64,000 nucleotides of DNA, taken from NCBI RefSeq assembly GCF_018860585.1, contig NZ_JAHKPR010000030.1, positions 11,857 through 75,856 on the forward strand. Direction: 5' to 3'. How positions within the stretch are numbered: position 1 is the first letter of the stretch; each line of letters opens with the position of its first letter. Below the pieces are notes generated by a model, which was given only the letters and a program-made list of their open reading frames with translations, had not been told where the DNA came from and did no database searches. Of the stretch, positions 28,768-38,149 are shown one piece after another. A program made the position numbers and the translations under genes. The stretch is from Colwellia sp. E2M01 (GTDB taxonomy: Bacteria > Pseudomonadota > Gammaproteobacteria > Enterobacterales > Alteromonadaceae).

Positions 28768-28779
28768 TGAACCGGTTCA
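28768..28779. promoter_or_regulatory. predicted LacI-type operator between GH130 operon and lacI-type gene
   Basis: A perfect TGAACCGGTTCA in the divergent intergenic region, 140 bases before the regulator ATG and 267 bases before the GH130 ATG. It suggests autoregulation as well as control of the operon. Confidence 0.82.
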
Positions 28780-28918
28780 ACATATTAATTTATCTCTTTT
28801 CTTTGGTTATTGCTAGTAATATTTCAATTAAGTTGTAAAAATAGCTAGTGTATGAATAGATAGTTCATCATATATCCAGTAAAGCTATTAACTTAAATAA
28901 TTGTTGAGAGAAATATAA

Positions 28919-29914
28919 ATGAGTACAATCAGAGATGTAGCCAAGGAGGCGGGCTTATCAACAGGTACAGTTTCAAAAGCGCTCAGTGCTCCTAAAACAG
29001 TATCACCTAAAAATTTGGCTAAAGTACAAATTGCTATTAAAAAGCTAAATTATAAACCCAACATGCTTTCACAAAAATTTCGCAATAAACAATCTAAAAC
29101 AATAGTGGTTTTAGTACCTGATATTGCTAACTTGTTTTTTGCTCAAGTTATCAGTGGCATTGAATTTATCGCACAAAAAAAAGGCTACAGTGTTTTATTA
29201 GGTGATACCCGTGACGATATTGATCGAGAGCAAGAATACATCAAAATGGTTGAGACTCGTTTAGCTGATGGTATCATCAATTTACGTCCGTATATTGAAG
29301 GTGACTCGATGTTACCCAATGATGGTGTAGTTGCTGTCAGTGCTGGTGGTTGTGAGAATACGCCCTACCCATCAGTGAGAATAGATAATGCTGGAGCGAG
29401 TAAAAAAGTTGTCAATTATTTACTATCCCTTGGTCATACGCGGATAGGGGTTATCTCAGGCTTAGCAAATAATCCGCATACTCTAGATAGAATGGCGGGT
29501 TACAAAGCGGCTTTAGAACTTGCTGGAATTGAGTTTGATCCAGATCTCATTTACGAAGGTGACTTTAAGTATTGGTCAGGTATGAACGCAGCAGAATATT
29601 TCTACCAATTAGAAGATAAAAAACCTACTGCCATATTCTCAATGAATGATGAAATGGCAATATCTGCAATGAAAGGTTTTTTAAATCACGGTTTACGTAT
29701 ACCCGAAGACATTTCAATCACCGGTTTTGATGATCGACAAGTATCACGTTATCTAAATCCAGCCCTAACTACCGTATCACAACCGGCGGAAAAAATAGGG
29801 GAAAGATCTGCAGAACTATTATTACAATTAATTGAAGGTAAAAAACCAAACCAAACCGAGTTTGTTTTGCCTTACGACTTTGTGATTAGAGAAAGTACCG
29901 CGCCAATCAAGTAA
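28919..29914 (+). CDS. LacI/GalR-family transcriptional regulator, predicted mannan-regulon repressor
   Basis: A 331-residue regulator. The N-terminal helix-turn-helix (STIRDVAKEAGLSTGTVSKALS, residues 2-23) and hinge region precede a periplasmic-binding-protein-like domain (about 60-331) with the usual ITGFDDRQVSRYLNPALTTVSQP block near the end. It is the only LacI-type gene in the window. It sits divergently from the GH130 operon with a perfect TGAACCGGTTCA in between. LacI proteins bind such CG-centred palindromes, so it is the natural candidate for all eleven sites. The effector is not known; a mannose- or mannobiose-related sugar is an inference. The ATG is preceded by GAGAG about 9 bases upstream. 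Confidence 0.92.
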   Translation: MSTIRDVAKEAGLSTGTVSKALSAPKTVSPKNLAKVQIAIKKLNYKPNMLSQKFRNKQSKTIVVLVPDIANLFFAQVISGIEFIAQKKGYSVLLGDTRDDIDREQEYIKMVETRLADGIINLRPYIEGDSMLPNDGVVAVSAGGCENTPYPSVRIDNAGASKKVVNYLLSLGHTRIGVISGLANNPHTLDRMAGYKAALELAGIEFDPDLIYEGDFKYWSGMNAAEYFYQLEDKKPTAIFSMNDEMAISAMKGFLNHGLRIPEDISITGFDDRQVSRYLNPALTTVSQPAEKIGERSAELLLQLIEGKKPNQTEFVLPYDFVIRESTAPIK

Positions 29915-29957
29915 TCAATATCTAGTTAAGAGCCTTACCCTGAAATTGATACAAAAA

Positions 29958-30000
29958 AATTCTCTGTATCAATTAACTATTTAATATAATACAGAGAATT
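29958..30000. terminator. hairpin after the LacI-type gene
   Basis: A 12-bp perfect inverted repeat (AATTCTCTGTAT at 29958-29969 and its complement at 29989-30000). It lies between two converging genes and could serve both. Confidence 0.6.
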
Positions 30001-30093
30001 CAAGCCACAACACCAAACTTATATTTAACGATAATTAATTAGAACTTAACCACTCAGTTCCGGGTTAAAATCACTAATTATCATTATTAATCA

Positions 30094-31497
30094 CTAGTTA
30101 TCACTCTTTAAAGTAATACCCTTGCGTAATTTTTGGTTAATATCTTCAATAACACCATCAGTTAAATTATAAAAATAAATAAATACCCCTGAAAGTAGTG
30201 CGCCGGCTGCGGGTAAGTAACTAACCATCATACGTATACCTTCTTTTGCCGTTTCTGTTTGTTCGGCATTAGCTTCATACCCATAAATAGCTAAAGTCCA
30301 ACCTGTCATGGCTCCACCTAATGTCCACCCCATTTTTTGAGCAAAAGAGGCTGATGAAAAAATTAAGCCTGTAGAGCGACGACCGGTTGTATATTCGGAA
30401 TAATCAGCGGTATCCGCGTACATAGCCCAAAGTAACGGAAAAATAATACCCGCACATATACTAATAAGCACTTGAGAAATAATGATTAACCACACTTGCG
30501 TTTCTGTATAATAAAATACCGACACACTTAATATTGCCGCAAGAAACATGGCATACATAAAGGTATTCTTTTTACCAAGAAATGATGAAACAGGCTTGGC
30601 GAGCATAACCCCAGCTAAATTTGCTGCTTGTCCAAGAACTAAGTAAGTAGCGATTAAACTAAAAGAAACACCAAAAATATCGACACTATCAACTGTAAGG
30701 TAGTATTTTATATAATAAATAGCAGCGCCATCACGAATACTATTAAATATTAATGTGGATAGCGCGGCTCCTAATAAAATAAACCAATGCTTGTTCTTAG
30801 CTAAATTTTTTAAATCTGCTTTGAGTGAATTTTTTTGTTCTTTAGGTGGTTGAACACGCTCTTTGGTCCAAGCAAAAGTGAAATAGAATAGTATTGCACA
30901 TAAAAGGCCGTAAACCATCACGGTATACATCCAACCTGATTGCATATTCGGCTCAGTGGCTCCTAACGTACTAAAATAGGCTAACAATGGCTCAACCATT
31001 GCCAATGAAACCATGCCACCTGCAAAAGCAAATACCATACGAAAAGACGCAAGTGTTGTTCTATCTTCACTATGTGATGACATAACACCTAATAATGAAC
31101 CATAAGGTACATTAACTAGGGTATAAGCCACCATCATCAAAGAATAAGTAACATAGGCATAAAGCACTTTATATTCCATTGACCAATCAGGGGTAGTAAA
31201 AGTTAAAACACCAACTAGGCCAAACGGAATTGCACCAAAAGCAATATAAGGACGAAACTTTCCCCAACGAGTATTAGTACGATCGGCAATAATACCCACA
31301 ATAGGGTCAGTAACCGCATCCCAAATTCTAACGACTAAAAACATGGTTCCAGCTGCCGCTGCAGCCATACCAAAAACATCAGTATAGAAAATAAGTAAGT
31401 AAACAGAAAATAACTTCCAAAACATTGACGAGGCAAAGTCACCAAAGCCATATCCAATTTTTTCTCTCAACCCTGGTCGGTCTTCATTTACAATCAT
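30094..31497 (-). CDS. GPH-family sugar:cation symporter
   Basis: A 467-residue inner-membrane protein of the glycoside-pentoside-hexuronide family. It has REKIGYGFGDFASSMFW at the N terminus, RIWDAVTDPIVGIIADRTNTRWGKFRPY in loop 2-3, and about twelve helices. The ATG at 31497 with AAGGC eight bases upstream is better than the TTG at 31521. Proposed substrate: mannobiose or longer manno-oligosaccharides from the periplasm. An operator (31613-31624) lies 115 bases before the start. It is a single-gene unit that faces the AGE-sulfatase-phosphomannomutase operon. GPH transporters next to GH130 and epimerase genes are typical of mannan loci. Confidence 0.9.
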   Translation of the reverse strand: MIVNEDRPGLREKIGYGFGDFASSMFWKLFSVYLLIFYTDVFGMAAAAAGTMFLVVRIWDAVTDPIVGIIADRTNTRWGKFRPYIAFGAIPFGLVGVLTFTTPDWSMEYKVLYAYVTYSLMMVAYTLVNVPYGSLLGVMSSHSEDRTTLASFRMVFAFAGGMVSLAMVEPLLAYFSTLGATEPNMQSGWMYTVMVYGLLCAILFYFTFAWTKERVQPPKEQKNSLKADLKNLAKNKHWFILLGAALSTLIFNSIRDGAAIYYIKYYLTVDSVDIFGVSFSLIATYLVLGQAANLAGVMLAKPVSSFLGKKNTFMYAMFLAAILSVSVFYYTETQVWLIIISQVLISICAGIIFPLLWAMYADTADYSEYTTGRRSTGLIFSSASFAQKMGWTLGGAMTGWTLAIYGYEANAEQTETAKEGIRMMVSYLPAAGALLSGVFIYFYNLTDGVIEDINQKLRKGITLKSDN

Positions 31498-31612
31498 ATT
31501 TTTAGCCTTATTTAACGACAACGTTACTAAGTTATTACTTCATTATTTATTTTAATTTTATTGGTAATTAAATTATCAACTTTATAAGGAAGGATAAGTC
31601 ACACGAACCAAA

Positions 31613-31624
31613 TGAACCGGTTCA
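31613..31624. promoter_or_regulatory. predicted LacI-type operator (GPH symporter)
   Basis: A perfect TGAACCGGTTCA upstream of the symporter gene on the minus strand. Confidence 0.82.
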
Positions 31625-31883
31625 ACAAGATAGCTATTCAACCAATAATTAAACAAAGTGTCAACAATTAATTCTAAAGCCTCTTAAATATCAATATTGA
31701 CGCTGTTTTTCGTCATTTATATTCTATATCCCTTAAATTAACCTACAAAAATGGTAACTACAGAGTTAAAATTATAGCTGATTTTTCACTATTATCTTCT
31801 ATTTACTCTCTCTGTTTTAAATTAAAACTCTTTAAATATTATATGGATAACTTTTTATTTAAAATATTATTGAAACTTAAAAT

Positions 31884-31895
31884 TGAACCGGTTCA
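31884..31895. promoter_or_regulatory. predicted LacI-type operator (AGE isomerase operon)
   Basis: A perfect TGAACCGGTTCA, 89 bases before the ATG at 31985. Confidence 0.82.
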
Positions 31896-31984
31896 TATTG
31901 TGTGCAAGAATAACTTTACTCAGGGTTACTAAATTTATAGTTATCCAATTCAGAAAATATAATTTAACTTTTGGAAATATAGTA

Positions 31985-33166
31985 ATGAACAAAGAACTTT
32001 CCGCTGCAATTAAAAATTACGTCAACTGGCTTTCCAAAGACGCATTACCGCTTTGGAGCTCAAAAGGAATAGACAAAGATGGATCAAGTATAGAGCAGTT
32101 TAACGCTACTGGCCTCCCAGATTTAATGTGTAATAAACGAGTTCGCGTGCAAGCTAGACAAATGTTTGTATTTTCTGCTGCAGATCAGCAAAGCTGGATA
32201 AATAACGGTTTTGATTTAGTCTCTTCTCTAGAAAGCTTTTGTCAGAAATACGCAACGATTCCAGGAAAATCCCATTATGCTCATATACTTAATGCGGATA
32301 ATATTGTTATTAATCCAAATACAGATTTATACGATATTGCTTTTTTCCTGCTTGCCTATGCTTGGCGATATCATGTATTTAATGATTTAAATGCGCTTAA
32401 AAAAGCCAATTCGTTACTTAATGCAATTGACTTCAATTTAAAAGAATCCCCCGGAGGCTGGATGGAGGGCGACTATTCAAGTGAACATCGTCGACAAAAT
32501 CCGCACATGCATTTATTTGAAGCCTTCTTGACCTTATACCAGTTTACTAATGACGGAAAGTGGCTTGCTAAAGCTGGAGAGATTTACTGTTTATTCGAAA
32601 CCACCTTCTTTGATCATAAAAACAAAGTATTACTTGAGTTCTTTAGTAACGACTGGAAACCTGCAGCAGGGAATATAGGCACCATTGTTGAACCTGGACA
32701 TATGATGGAATGGGTCTGGTTATTAAGACAATATCAAAAATTCACCCAAGCACCTGTAGATAACTATTGTCATCACTTATATCACAACGCTCTAAGATTA
32801 GGTTTAGATACATCAAGTAACTTATTATTTGATGAAGTTAATACCTCTGGAGATATAACCAAAACGAGTAAACGTTGTTGGCCTATGACTGAGTGGATAA
32901 AAGCAAGCTTAGCCCAAGCTGAGCATAGTAATACAAATGATACCTACGATTATATTTCAGATGCAGTTACCGCTTTATCCTCGTTAACCGAACATTATTT
33001 AACATCACCTCATCAAGGTCAGTACATAGATAGTATAGGTGAGAACAATGAAGTCATTATTGATAATGCTCCAGCTAGTACATTATATCACCTTGTAGTA
33101 GCTGGCTTAGAAGCACAGAAATTTTCACAAAAATTCACTATGGATTCTATAAAAAATTATGCTTAA
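31985..33166 (+). CDS. AGE-family isomerase (mannose or mannose-6-phosphate isomerase candidate)
   Basis: A 393-residue cytoplasmic protein of the AGE/YihS superfamily, distinct from the epimerase at 26050. Conserved positions are RVRVQARQMFVFSAA, NPHMHLFEAFLTLY, IVEPGHMMEWVWLL and, near the end, ASTLYHLVVAGLEA. This pattern is that of mannose isomerases and related aldose-ketose isomerases. The next gene but one is a phosphomannomutase making mannose-6-phosphate, and no classical ManA is in the window. A role in mannose(-6-phosphate) to fructose(-6-phosphate) conversion would close the pathway; this is inference. The ATG at 31985 aligns with the family; an earlier start at 31883 would lie across the operator. 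The stop overlaps the next gene by eight bases. Confidence 0.8.
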   Translation: MNKELSAAIKNYVNWLSKDALPLWSSKGIDKDGSSIEQFNATGLPDLMCNKRVRVQARQMFVFSAADQQSWINNGFDLVSSLESFCQKYATIPGKSHYAHILNADNIVINPNTDLYDIAFFLLAYAWRYHVFNDLNALKKANSLLNAIDFNLKESPGGWMEGDYSSEHRRQNPHMHLFEAFLTLYQFTNDGKWLAKAGEIYCLFETTFFDHKNKVLLEFFSNDWKPAAGNIGTIVEPGHMMEWVWLLRQYQKFTQAPVDNYCHHLYHNALRLGLDTSSNLLFDEVNTSGDITKTSKRCWPMTEWIKASLAQAEHSNTNDTYDYISDAVTALSSLTEHYLTSPHQGQYIDSIGENNEVIIDNAPASTLYHLVVAGLEAQKFSQKFTMDSIKNYA

Positions 33167-35000
33167 AACTACCTTAATAGCAATTATGCTCTGCAGTACT
33201 TTTGTATGTTTGGCTGGTGAACACAAACAACCTAATATATTACTAATATCTGCTGACGATATGGGCTTTGATGATAGATCTAGCCAAGGCCATCAATATA
33301 TAAAAACTCCTTCATTAGATACATTAGCCCAACAGTCCGTAAGCTTTACTGACTTTAATGTATCTCCTGTATGTTCAACAACTAGAGCTGCATTATTAAC
33401 AGGTAGAGACTTTTATAAAACCGGTGTTTCTGGTGTACATGGGGGGCGTGATTATATGCACCTTTCTGAGACATTAATCTCAAATGTACTACAGAATAAT
33501 AACTACCGAACTGGTACTTGGGGTAAATGGCATTTAGGTAAAACTAAAGGTTACTTACCTGAAGATAGAGGTTTTGATGAAGCTTATTATGCTGAATTAT
33601 ATCAACATAAAAATAGTACTGGTTTTCTTAACGGTAAGCCTATCAAACATAAAAAATGGGTTTCAGAAGTAATTACAGACTATGCCATTGATTTTATGAA
33701 AAAGCCTTCAGATAAACCATTTTTTGCTTACGTGAGTTTTTTGGCTCCACATGAACCTTGGTTAGCGCCTGAAAAGTATGTTAAACCACTTGTCGAACAA
33801 GGACTTCGTCCTGCGATTGCTAATTTATATGGCATGGTTGAGGAAATGGATTCAAATATAGGACGTCTATTAACTTTTCTTGATAAAAATAAGCTTGCTA
33901 ATAATACCATAGTTATATTTCTATCTGATAATGGCCCGTGGTGGGACTCTAGTAACTTAGGCGCTATGACAAAGGAAGAGTGGCAGCAAAGAAATCCAAG
34001 TAATCTAAAGGGTAATAAAGGTCAAACTTGGCAAAATGGTATTCAATCACCATTATTCATGCGCTGGCCCGCACAATGGCAAGCAAAAGAGGTTACTCGC
34101 TATAGTGAAGTCAAAGATATATTTCCAACCTTAATTGATGTATTGGGGATTACTCTAAACGAAAATCATAAAGATATTGACGGCTATTCACTATTACCTC
34201 TGATTTTGAATGATAAGACATATTCAAACCCTCGTGAAACTTATATTGGTTCACACGACGTTATTTCACGTAAGCATTTATTTAATCAATGGACACCTAT
34301 TAATACAGTAGCCAGAGATAACATGTTTTTTGAGGATCAAAAAATAGGCCTACGTAACGAAAAATATAAATTAATACTTAACCCTGCGTTAGATAGACCT
34401 GGTTACCCTACATCAATAGATAATTATGAGCTATTTGATATGCAATTAGACCCCTTAGAAACTCATAATATTTTCGATGATGAACCAGAAATATCACGAA
34501 AAATGAAAAAAAGCTTAGAGTCTAAATTTTTATCCTTACGTAATGATGAGAATGCTTATAGAACCCCTGTTTTTATCATCGACTCAAATGACGATGTTTC
34601 AGTCGTAAATGGATTTGGCCCAAGTAATACCGAAGGAAATACACAAAGTAAAGCGCATGTATTGAGCGGCTTAAAAGCTAAAGGTGATCTTGCTACCTTC
34701 CAAATAAAAGTTAACAACAATGCAGATTTTGATATTTACATCAAACAAAGAGATACCAACGGTGTTGGCATTGTTGCTTCTATTTCCGTCGGTGACAAGC
34801 AGTTAACTCATGAGTTTACAGAAGAGTCTATTCAAAAAGTGGGTAGCTTATCTTTAGATAGAAAAGACACCTCATTTACTTTTAAGGTACTCAAAAATAA
34901 TAGCTACAAACCATGGACTGAGATATCAACTTTAAGACGCTTTTTCTTTGTTCCTAAAGGCCATAAGATCGATTTATTGAACTTAGAAATACCACAATAA
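33159..35000 (+). CDS. secreted S1-family sulfatase with unusual formylglycine motif
   Basis: A 613-residue sulfatase with an N-terminal signal peptide (about 1-19). The metal site SADDMGFDD (Asp33, Asp34), GKWHLGKT and IFLSDNGPWW are present. The modification motif reads Cys72-Ser-Thr-Thr-Arg, where the family consensus has Pro or Ala at the third place, followed by AALLTGR as usual. The paralogue at 8308 has the canonical CAPSR. Substrate residues may differ. The ATG overlaps the end of the isomerase gene by eight bases, so expression is coupled to sugar-phosphate enzymes. That is unusual for an exported enzyme and ties it to the same polysaccharide. Whether the Cys is still converted to formylglycine is open. 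Confidence 0.85.
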   Translation: MLKTTLIAIMLCSTFVCLAGEHKQPNILLISADDMGFDDRSSQGHQYIKTPSLDTLAQQSVSFTDFNVSPVCSTTRAALLTGRDFYKTGVSGVHGGRDYMHLSETLISNVLQNNNYRTGTWGKWHLGKTKGYLPEDRGFDEAYYAELYQHKNSTGFLNGKPIKHKKWVSEVITDYAIDFMKKPSDKPFFAYVSFLAPHEPWLAPEKYVKPLVEQGLRPAIANLYGMVEEMDSNIGRLLTFLDKNKLANNTIVIFLSDNGPWWDSSNLGAMTKEEWQQRNPSNLKGNKGQTWQNGIQSPLFMRWPAQWQAKEVTRYSEVKDIFPTLIDVLGITLNENHKDIDGYSLLPLILNDKTYSNPRETYIGSHDVISRKHLFNQWTPINTVARDNMFFEDQKIGLRNEKYKLILNPALDRPGYPTSIDNYELFDMQLDPLETHNIFDDEPEISRKMKKSLESKFLSLRNDENAYRTPVFIIDSNDDVSVVNGFGPSNTEGNTQSKAHVLSGLKAKGDLATFQIKVNNNADFDIYIKQRDTNGVGIVASISVGDKQLTHEFTEESIQKVGSLSLDRKDTSFTFKVLKNNSYKPWTEISTLRRFFFVPKGHKIDLLNLEIPQ

Positions 35001-35045
35001 AATTAACTTATTCTTTATAAAGACAAAAATTAAGGTTGCATAATA

Positions 35046-36443
35046 ATGAACACCACAAATGATAATGTAATAAATATCAATCCAAAATCACTTACTTGTT
35101 TTAAGACATATGACATACGCGGCATTGTACCAACAGAATTGAATAACGAAATAGCCTACCGAATTGGCCGAGCATACGCGAGTCGGTTTACACCAAATAC
35201 AGTCGTTATTGGTAATGATATTCGTTTGTCTGGACCTGAGCTTTCTGCCGCCTTAGCGCAAGGCCTAAGAGACTCTGGCGTGAATGTAATTAATATTGGA
35301 GAATGTGGTACTGAAGAAATATATTTTGCAGTACCACATTTAAATGCTGATGGCGGTATTTGTGTTACCGCTAGTCATAACCCTGCCAATTATAATGGTA
35401 TGAAATTTGTTGGAAAAGGCTCTACGCCTATTAGCGCCGACAATGGCTTGTTTGATATAAAAAGTCTTGCTGAAAAAAACAAATTCACTGCTATCACTGA
35501 CATTGGTACTTTAGAAAAATCTGATATTAGTAGTGCTTACATAAATAAGCTAATGACCTTCACCAACACAGACAACCTTAAACCTTTAAAAATTGTTGCT
35601 AATCCAGGTAATGGCGGAGCTGGTGCAGTAATTAACGGTATTGAACCTCATTTACCTTACAATTTTAAAAAGGTTCAGTTTACACCTGACGGTCACTTCC
35701 CTAACGGCGTACCTAACCCTTTATTACCTGAAAATAGAGCTGTATCTCGTGATGCCGTTCTTGCTGAAAAAGCTGATTTTGGTATCGCCTGGGATGGCGA
35801 TTTTGATCGCTGCTTTTTCTTCGATGAGCGAGGTGAATTTATTGAAGGTTACTATATTGTAGGTTTATTAGCACAAGTTATGCTAGCAAAGCAACCAAAC
35901 GAAAAAATAGTCTATGACCCAAGGCTATATTGGTCAACACTCGAAACCATTGCATCAGCAAATGGTACTGCTATAGCAAGCAAAACGGGCCATGCTTTCA
36001 TCAAGCAAACTATGCGATCCGAAGATGCTCTCTATGGTGGAGAAATGAGCGCACATCATTATTTCCGTGATTTTTATTATTGCGATAATGGCAATATTCC
36101 TTGGTTATTGATTGCTGAACTTATCTCCACTTCAGGTAAAACGTTGTCACAATTAGTAAAAAGTGTTACCGAAAAATTTCCTTGTAGCGGCGAGATAAAC
36201 CTGACAGTTAACGATAGTAATAAAATAATAGCGGCACTTACTGATACATATACTGAAGATGCCCTAAATATAGAAACAATAGATGGCATTGGTATGAATT
36301 TTTTAAATTGGCGCTTTAATGTGCGAACATCAAATACTGAGCCATTGCTTAGAGTTAACATTGAAACCAGAGGTGACAAGAAATTATTAACTGAAAAAAC
36401 CACTGAATTAATTGATCTAATCAATAAACTCAACACAAAATAA
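35046..36443 (+). CDS. manB: phosphomannomutase
   Basis: Converts mannose-1-phosphate to mannose-6-phosphate (465 residues, cytoplasmic). The alpha-D-phosphohexomutase motifs are all visible: the phosphoserine loop GGICVTASHNPANYNGMKF (Ser110), the Mg-binding AWDGDFDR, the sugar-binding GGEMSAHHYF and the C-terminal phosphate loop VRTSNTEPLLRVN. GEMSAHH is typical of PMM/PGM enzymes. It is third in the operon with the AGE isomerase and sulfatase and ends at a hairpin. Mannose-1-phosphate from GH130 phosphorolysis is the obvious substrate, so this copy is probably catabolic rather than for GDP-mannose synthesis. Confidence 0.92.
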   Translation: MNTTNDNVININPKSLTCFKTYDIRGIVPTELNNEIAYRIGRAYASRFTPNTVVIGNDIRLSGPELSAALAQGLRDSGVNVINIGECGTEEIYFAVPHLNADGGICVTASHNPANYNGMKFVGKGSTPISADNGLFDIKSLAEKNKFTAITDIGTLEKSDISSAYINKLMTFTNTDNLKPLKIVANPGNGGAGAVINGIEPHLPYNFKKVQFTPDGHFPNGVPNPLLPENRAVSRDAVLAEKADFGIAWDGDFDRCFFFDERGEFIEGYYIVGLLAQVMLAKQPNEKIVYDPRLYWSTLETIASANGTAIASKTGHAFIKQTMRSEDALYGGEMSAHHYFRDFYYCDNGNIPWLLIAELISTSGKTLSQLVKSVTEKFPCSGEINLTVNDSNKIIAALTDTYTEDALNIETIDGIGMNFLNWRFNVRTSNTEPLLRVNIETRGDKKLLTEKTTELIDLINKLNTK

Positions 36444-36458
36444 TTCGATCCTAATTTG

Positions 36459-36505
36459 CCTCACTCGTGATAATAAATCTGCTATATTAATATCACGAGT
36501 TGAGG
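36459..36505 (+). terminator. hairpin after phosphomannomutase gene
   Basis: CCTCACTCGTGATA and TATCACGAGTTGAGG pair over 14 bases with one bulge. No clear T-run follows, so the strength is uncertain. Confidence 0.55.
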
Positions 36506-36551
36506 AAAAATAGTGGTACATAGTATTTAAAAAAAGGAAAGTGAGCTAGTT

Positions 36552-37055
36552 ATGTTTAAATATTGCCCCGAATGTAAACACGAAACGATTTCCTTCGTAA
36601 ATGCCCACTACCTTACGTGTACCGAATGCGACTTTTTGTATTACCATAACGCCGCCGCTGCGGTTGCCGTTATAATAAAATACCGAGATGAAATATTACT
36701 GACCGTTCGAGCTAAAGAGCCTGGATTAGGAAAGTTAGACTTACCCGGCGGTTTTGTTGATCATAATGAAACGCTAGAAGCTGCATTAATAAGAGAAGTT
36801 CAAGAAGAGTTATCCCTTACTATTACTCCTTCGCAACTGCGGTATTTTACTTCTGAGCCCAATACCTATCAATTCAAGAATATTCTGTATAATACAATCG
36901 ATGCATTGTTTACAGTAGAGCTAGAAAGTAAACCGGAAACTTTTTGTGAGCAATCAGAAATAAAAAATATACTTTGGATAAAGAAGAGCGAATTAAATGT
37001 AAATGATTTGGCTTTTACCTCTACCAAAGCAGCAATGAAAAAATATCTCAAGTGA
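36552..37055 (+). CDS. Nudix hydrolase with N-terminal zinc ribbon
   Basis: A 167-residue protein. A four-cysteine ribbon (CPEC near residue 5 and CTEC near residue 23) precedes a Nudix box, GGFVDHNETLEAALIREVQEEL, which is complete except that the usual final Gly is absent. The combination resembles the NADH-pyrophosphatase-like branch of small Nudix proteins. The hydrolysed nucleotide cannot be read from the sequence. No operator precedes it, so it is probably not part of the mannan regulon. Confidence 0.85.
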   Translation: MFKYCPECKHETISFVNAHYLTCTECDFLYYHNAAAAVAVIIKYRDEILLTVRAKEPGLGKLDLPGGFVDHNETLEAALIREVQEELSLTITPSQLRYFTSEPNTYQFKNILYNTIDALFTVELESKPETFCEQSEIKNILWIKKSELNVNDLAFTSTKAAMKKYLK

Positions 37056-37141
37056 TCACCTATTAAATTTCCAGTATTAGCTATAAGTGATAACTCAACT
37101 TACTTTTGAGCAAGAAACTCTCCATTTTAAGGAATAAATTA

Positions 37142-38044
37142 ATGAATAATTTAATACATTCCTCTTTTAAACATTATTGTATGACTCTTGCGCTAATAGC
37201 GCTAATAGCCACACCTGTCATAACTAAAGCAAAAGAACAACAAGTAGATATAGTTACCTACCCATGGATTGAAGGTGGGTTTAAGGTTGATGACTATTAC
37301 ATTGCTTTGTTGAAATTAGTTTTAGAAAACTCAAAAGATAAGTTTGGTGAATATGAATTAATTAAAGCCGAATTCCCAATGTTTCAAAATAGGGTGGTAA
37401 GCGAAATTAAACAAAATCGAGGTTTAGTAAATATATTATGGACTAAGACTTCAATACAAAGAGAACAGGTATTGGCGCCGATTAGATACCCATTATTAAG
37501 AGGGTTAGGTGCATATAGAATCGCACTTATACATAAAGATAACAAACTAAAATTCAGTAGCTTAACATCTGAAAAATCATTAAGACATTTACTTGCTGGC
37601 CAAGGCGTTTCTTGGCCTGACTCATTAATATTACAAGATAATAATTACTCTTTATTGGAAGTTCCAGGCCATGAGTCACTGTTTAAAATGCTTTCCAGTA
37701 AACGCTTTGATTATATGCCTCGAGCGCTAAATGAAGCATGGGATGAAGCTGAAATGTTTCCAAATTTAATTGTGGATACCAATTTTGCTATTCATTATCC
37801 CGCGCCTTATTATTTTTTTGTGAATATTAATAATAATAGATTAATTGAAAGACTAGAGTATGGGTTTAGAATATCTGAAGAGAACGGAAGTTTTAAGGCA
37901 TTGTTTGATACTCATGAGTCAACCCGAGAAGCATTACTTAGAGCTGACTTACCTAACAGAAAAATATTTTGGTTAACTAATAATTTTTTATCTCCTGAAA
38001 CTAAAAAAGTGATGGAGCAACACAAAGGTGACTTTACCAAATAA
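37142..38044 (+). CDS. periplasmic solute-binding-like protein
   Basis: A 300-residue protein with a signal peptide (TLALIALIATPVITKA) and a fold suggestion of the type-3 extracellular binding proteins found alone in many Alteromonadales: VDIVTYPWIEGG near the start, then LRGLGAYRIALIHKDN, and RFDYMPRALNEAWDE near the middle. The ATG at 37142 with AAGGA eight bases upstream is chosen over an earlier TTG. No permease genes are adjacent. Such orphan binding-like proteins may be sensory or enzymatic. Link to mannan use is not shown. Confidence 0.65.
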   Translation: MNNLIHSSFKHYCMTLALIALIATPVITKAKEQQVDIVTYPWIEGGFKVDDYYIALLKLVLENSKDKFGEYELIKAEFPMFQNRVVSEIKQNRGLVNILWTKTSIQREQVLAPIRYPLLRGLGAYRIALIHKDNKLKFSSLTSEKSLRHLLAGQGVSWPDSLILQDNNYSLLEVPGHESLFKMLSSKRFDYMPRALNEAWDEAEMFPNLIVDTNFAIHYPAPYYFFVNINNNRLIERLEYGFRISEENGSFKALFDTHESTREALLRADLPNRKIFWLTNNFLSPETKKVMEQHKGDFTK

Positions 38045-38149
38045 TATTAATAACCAATTATGTATAAAAAATTACCGGTAAATCCATTTTAATGTGTACT
38101 TAATGCTTTTAATTTCCAGAACAAAGTGATGCCTTAATCACACACCATA

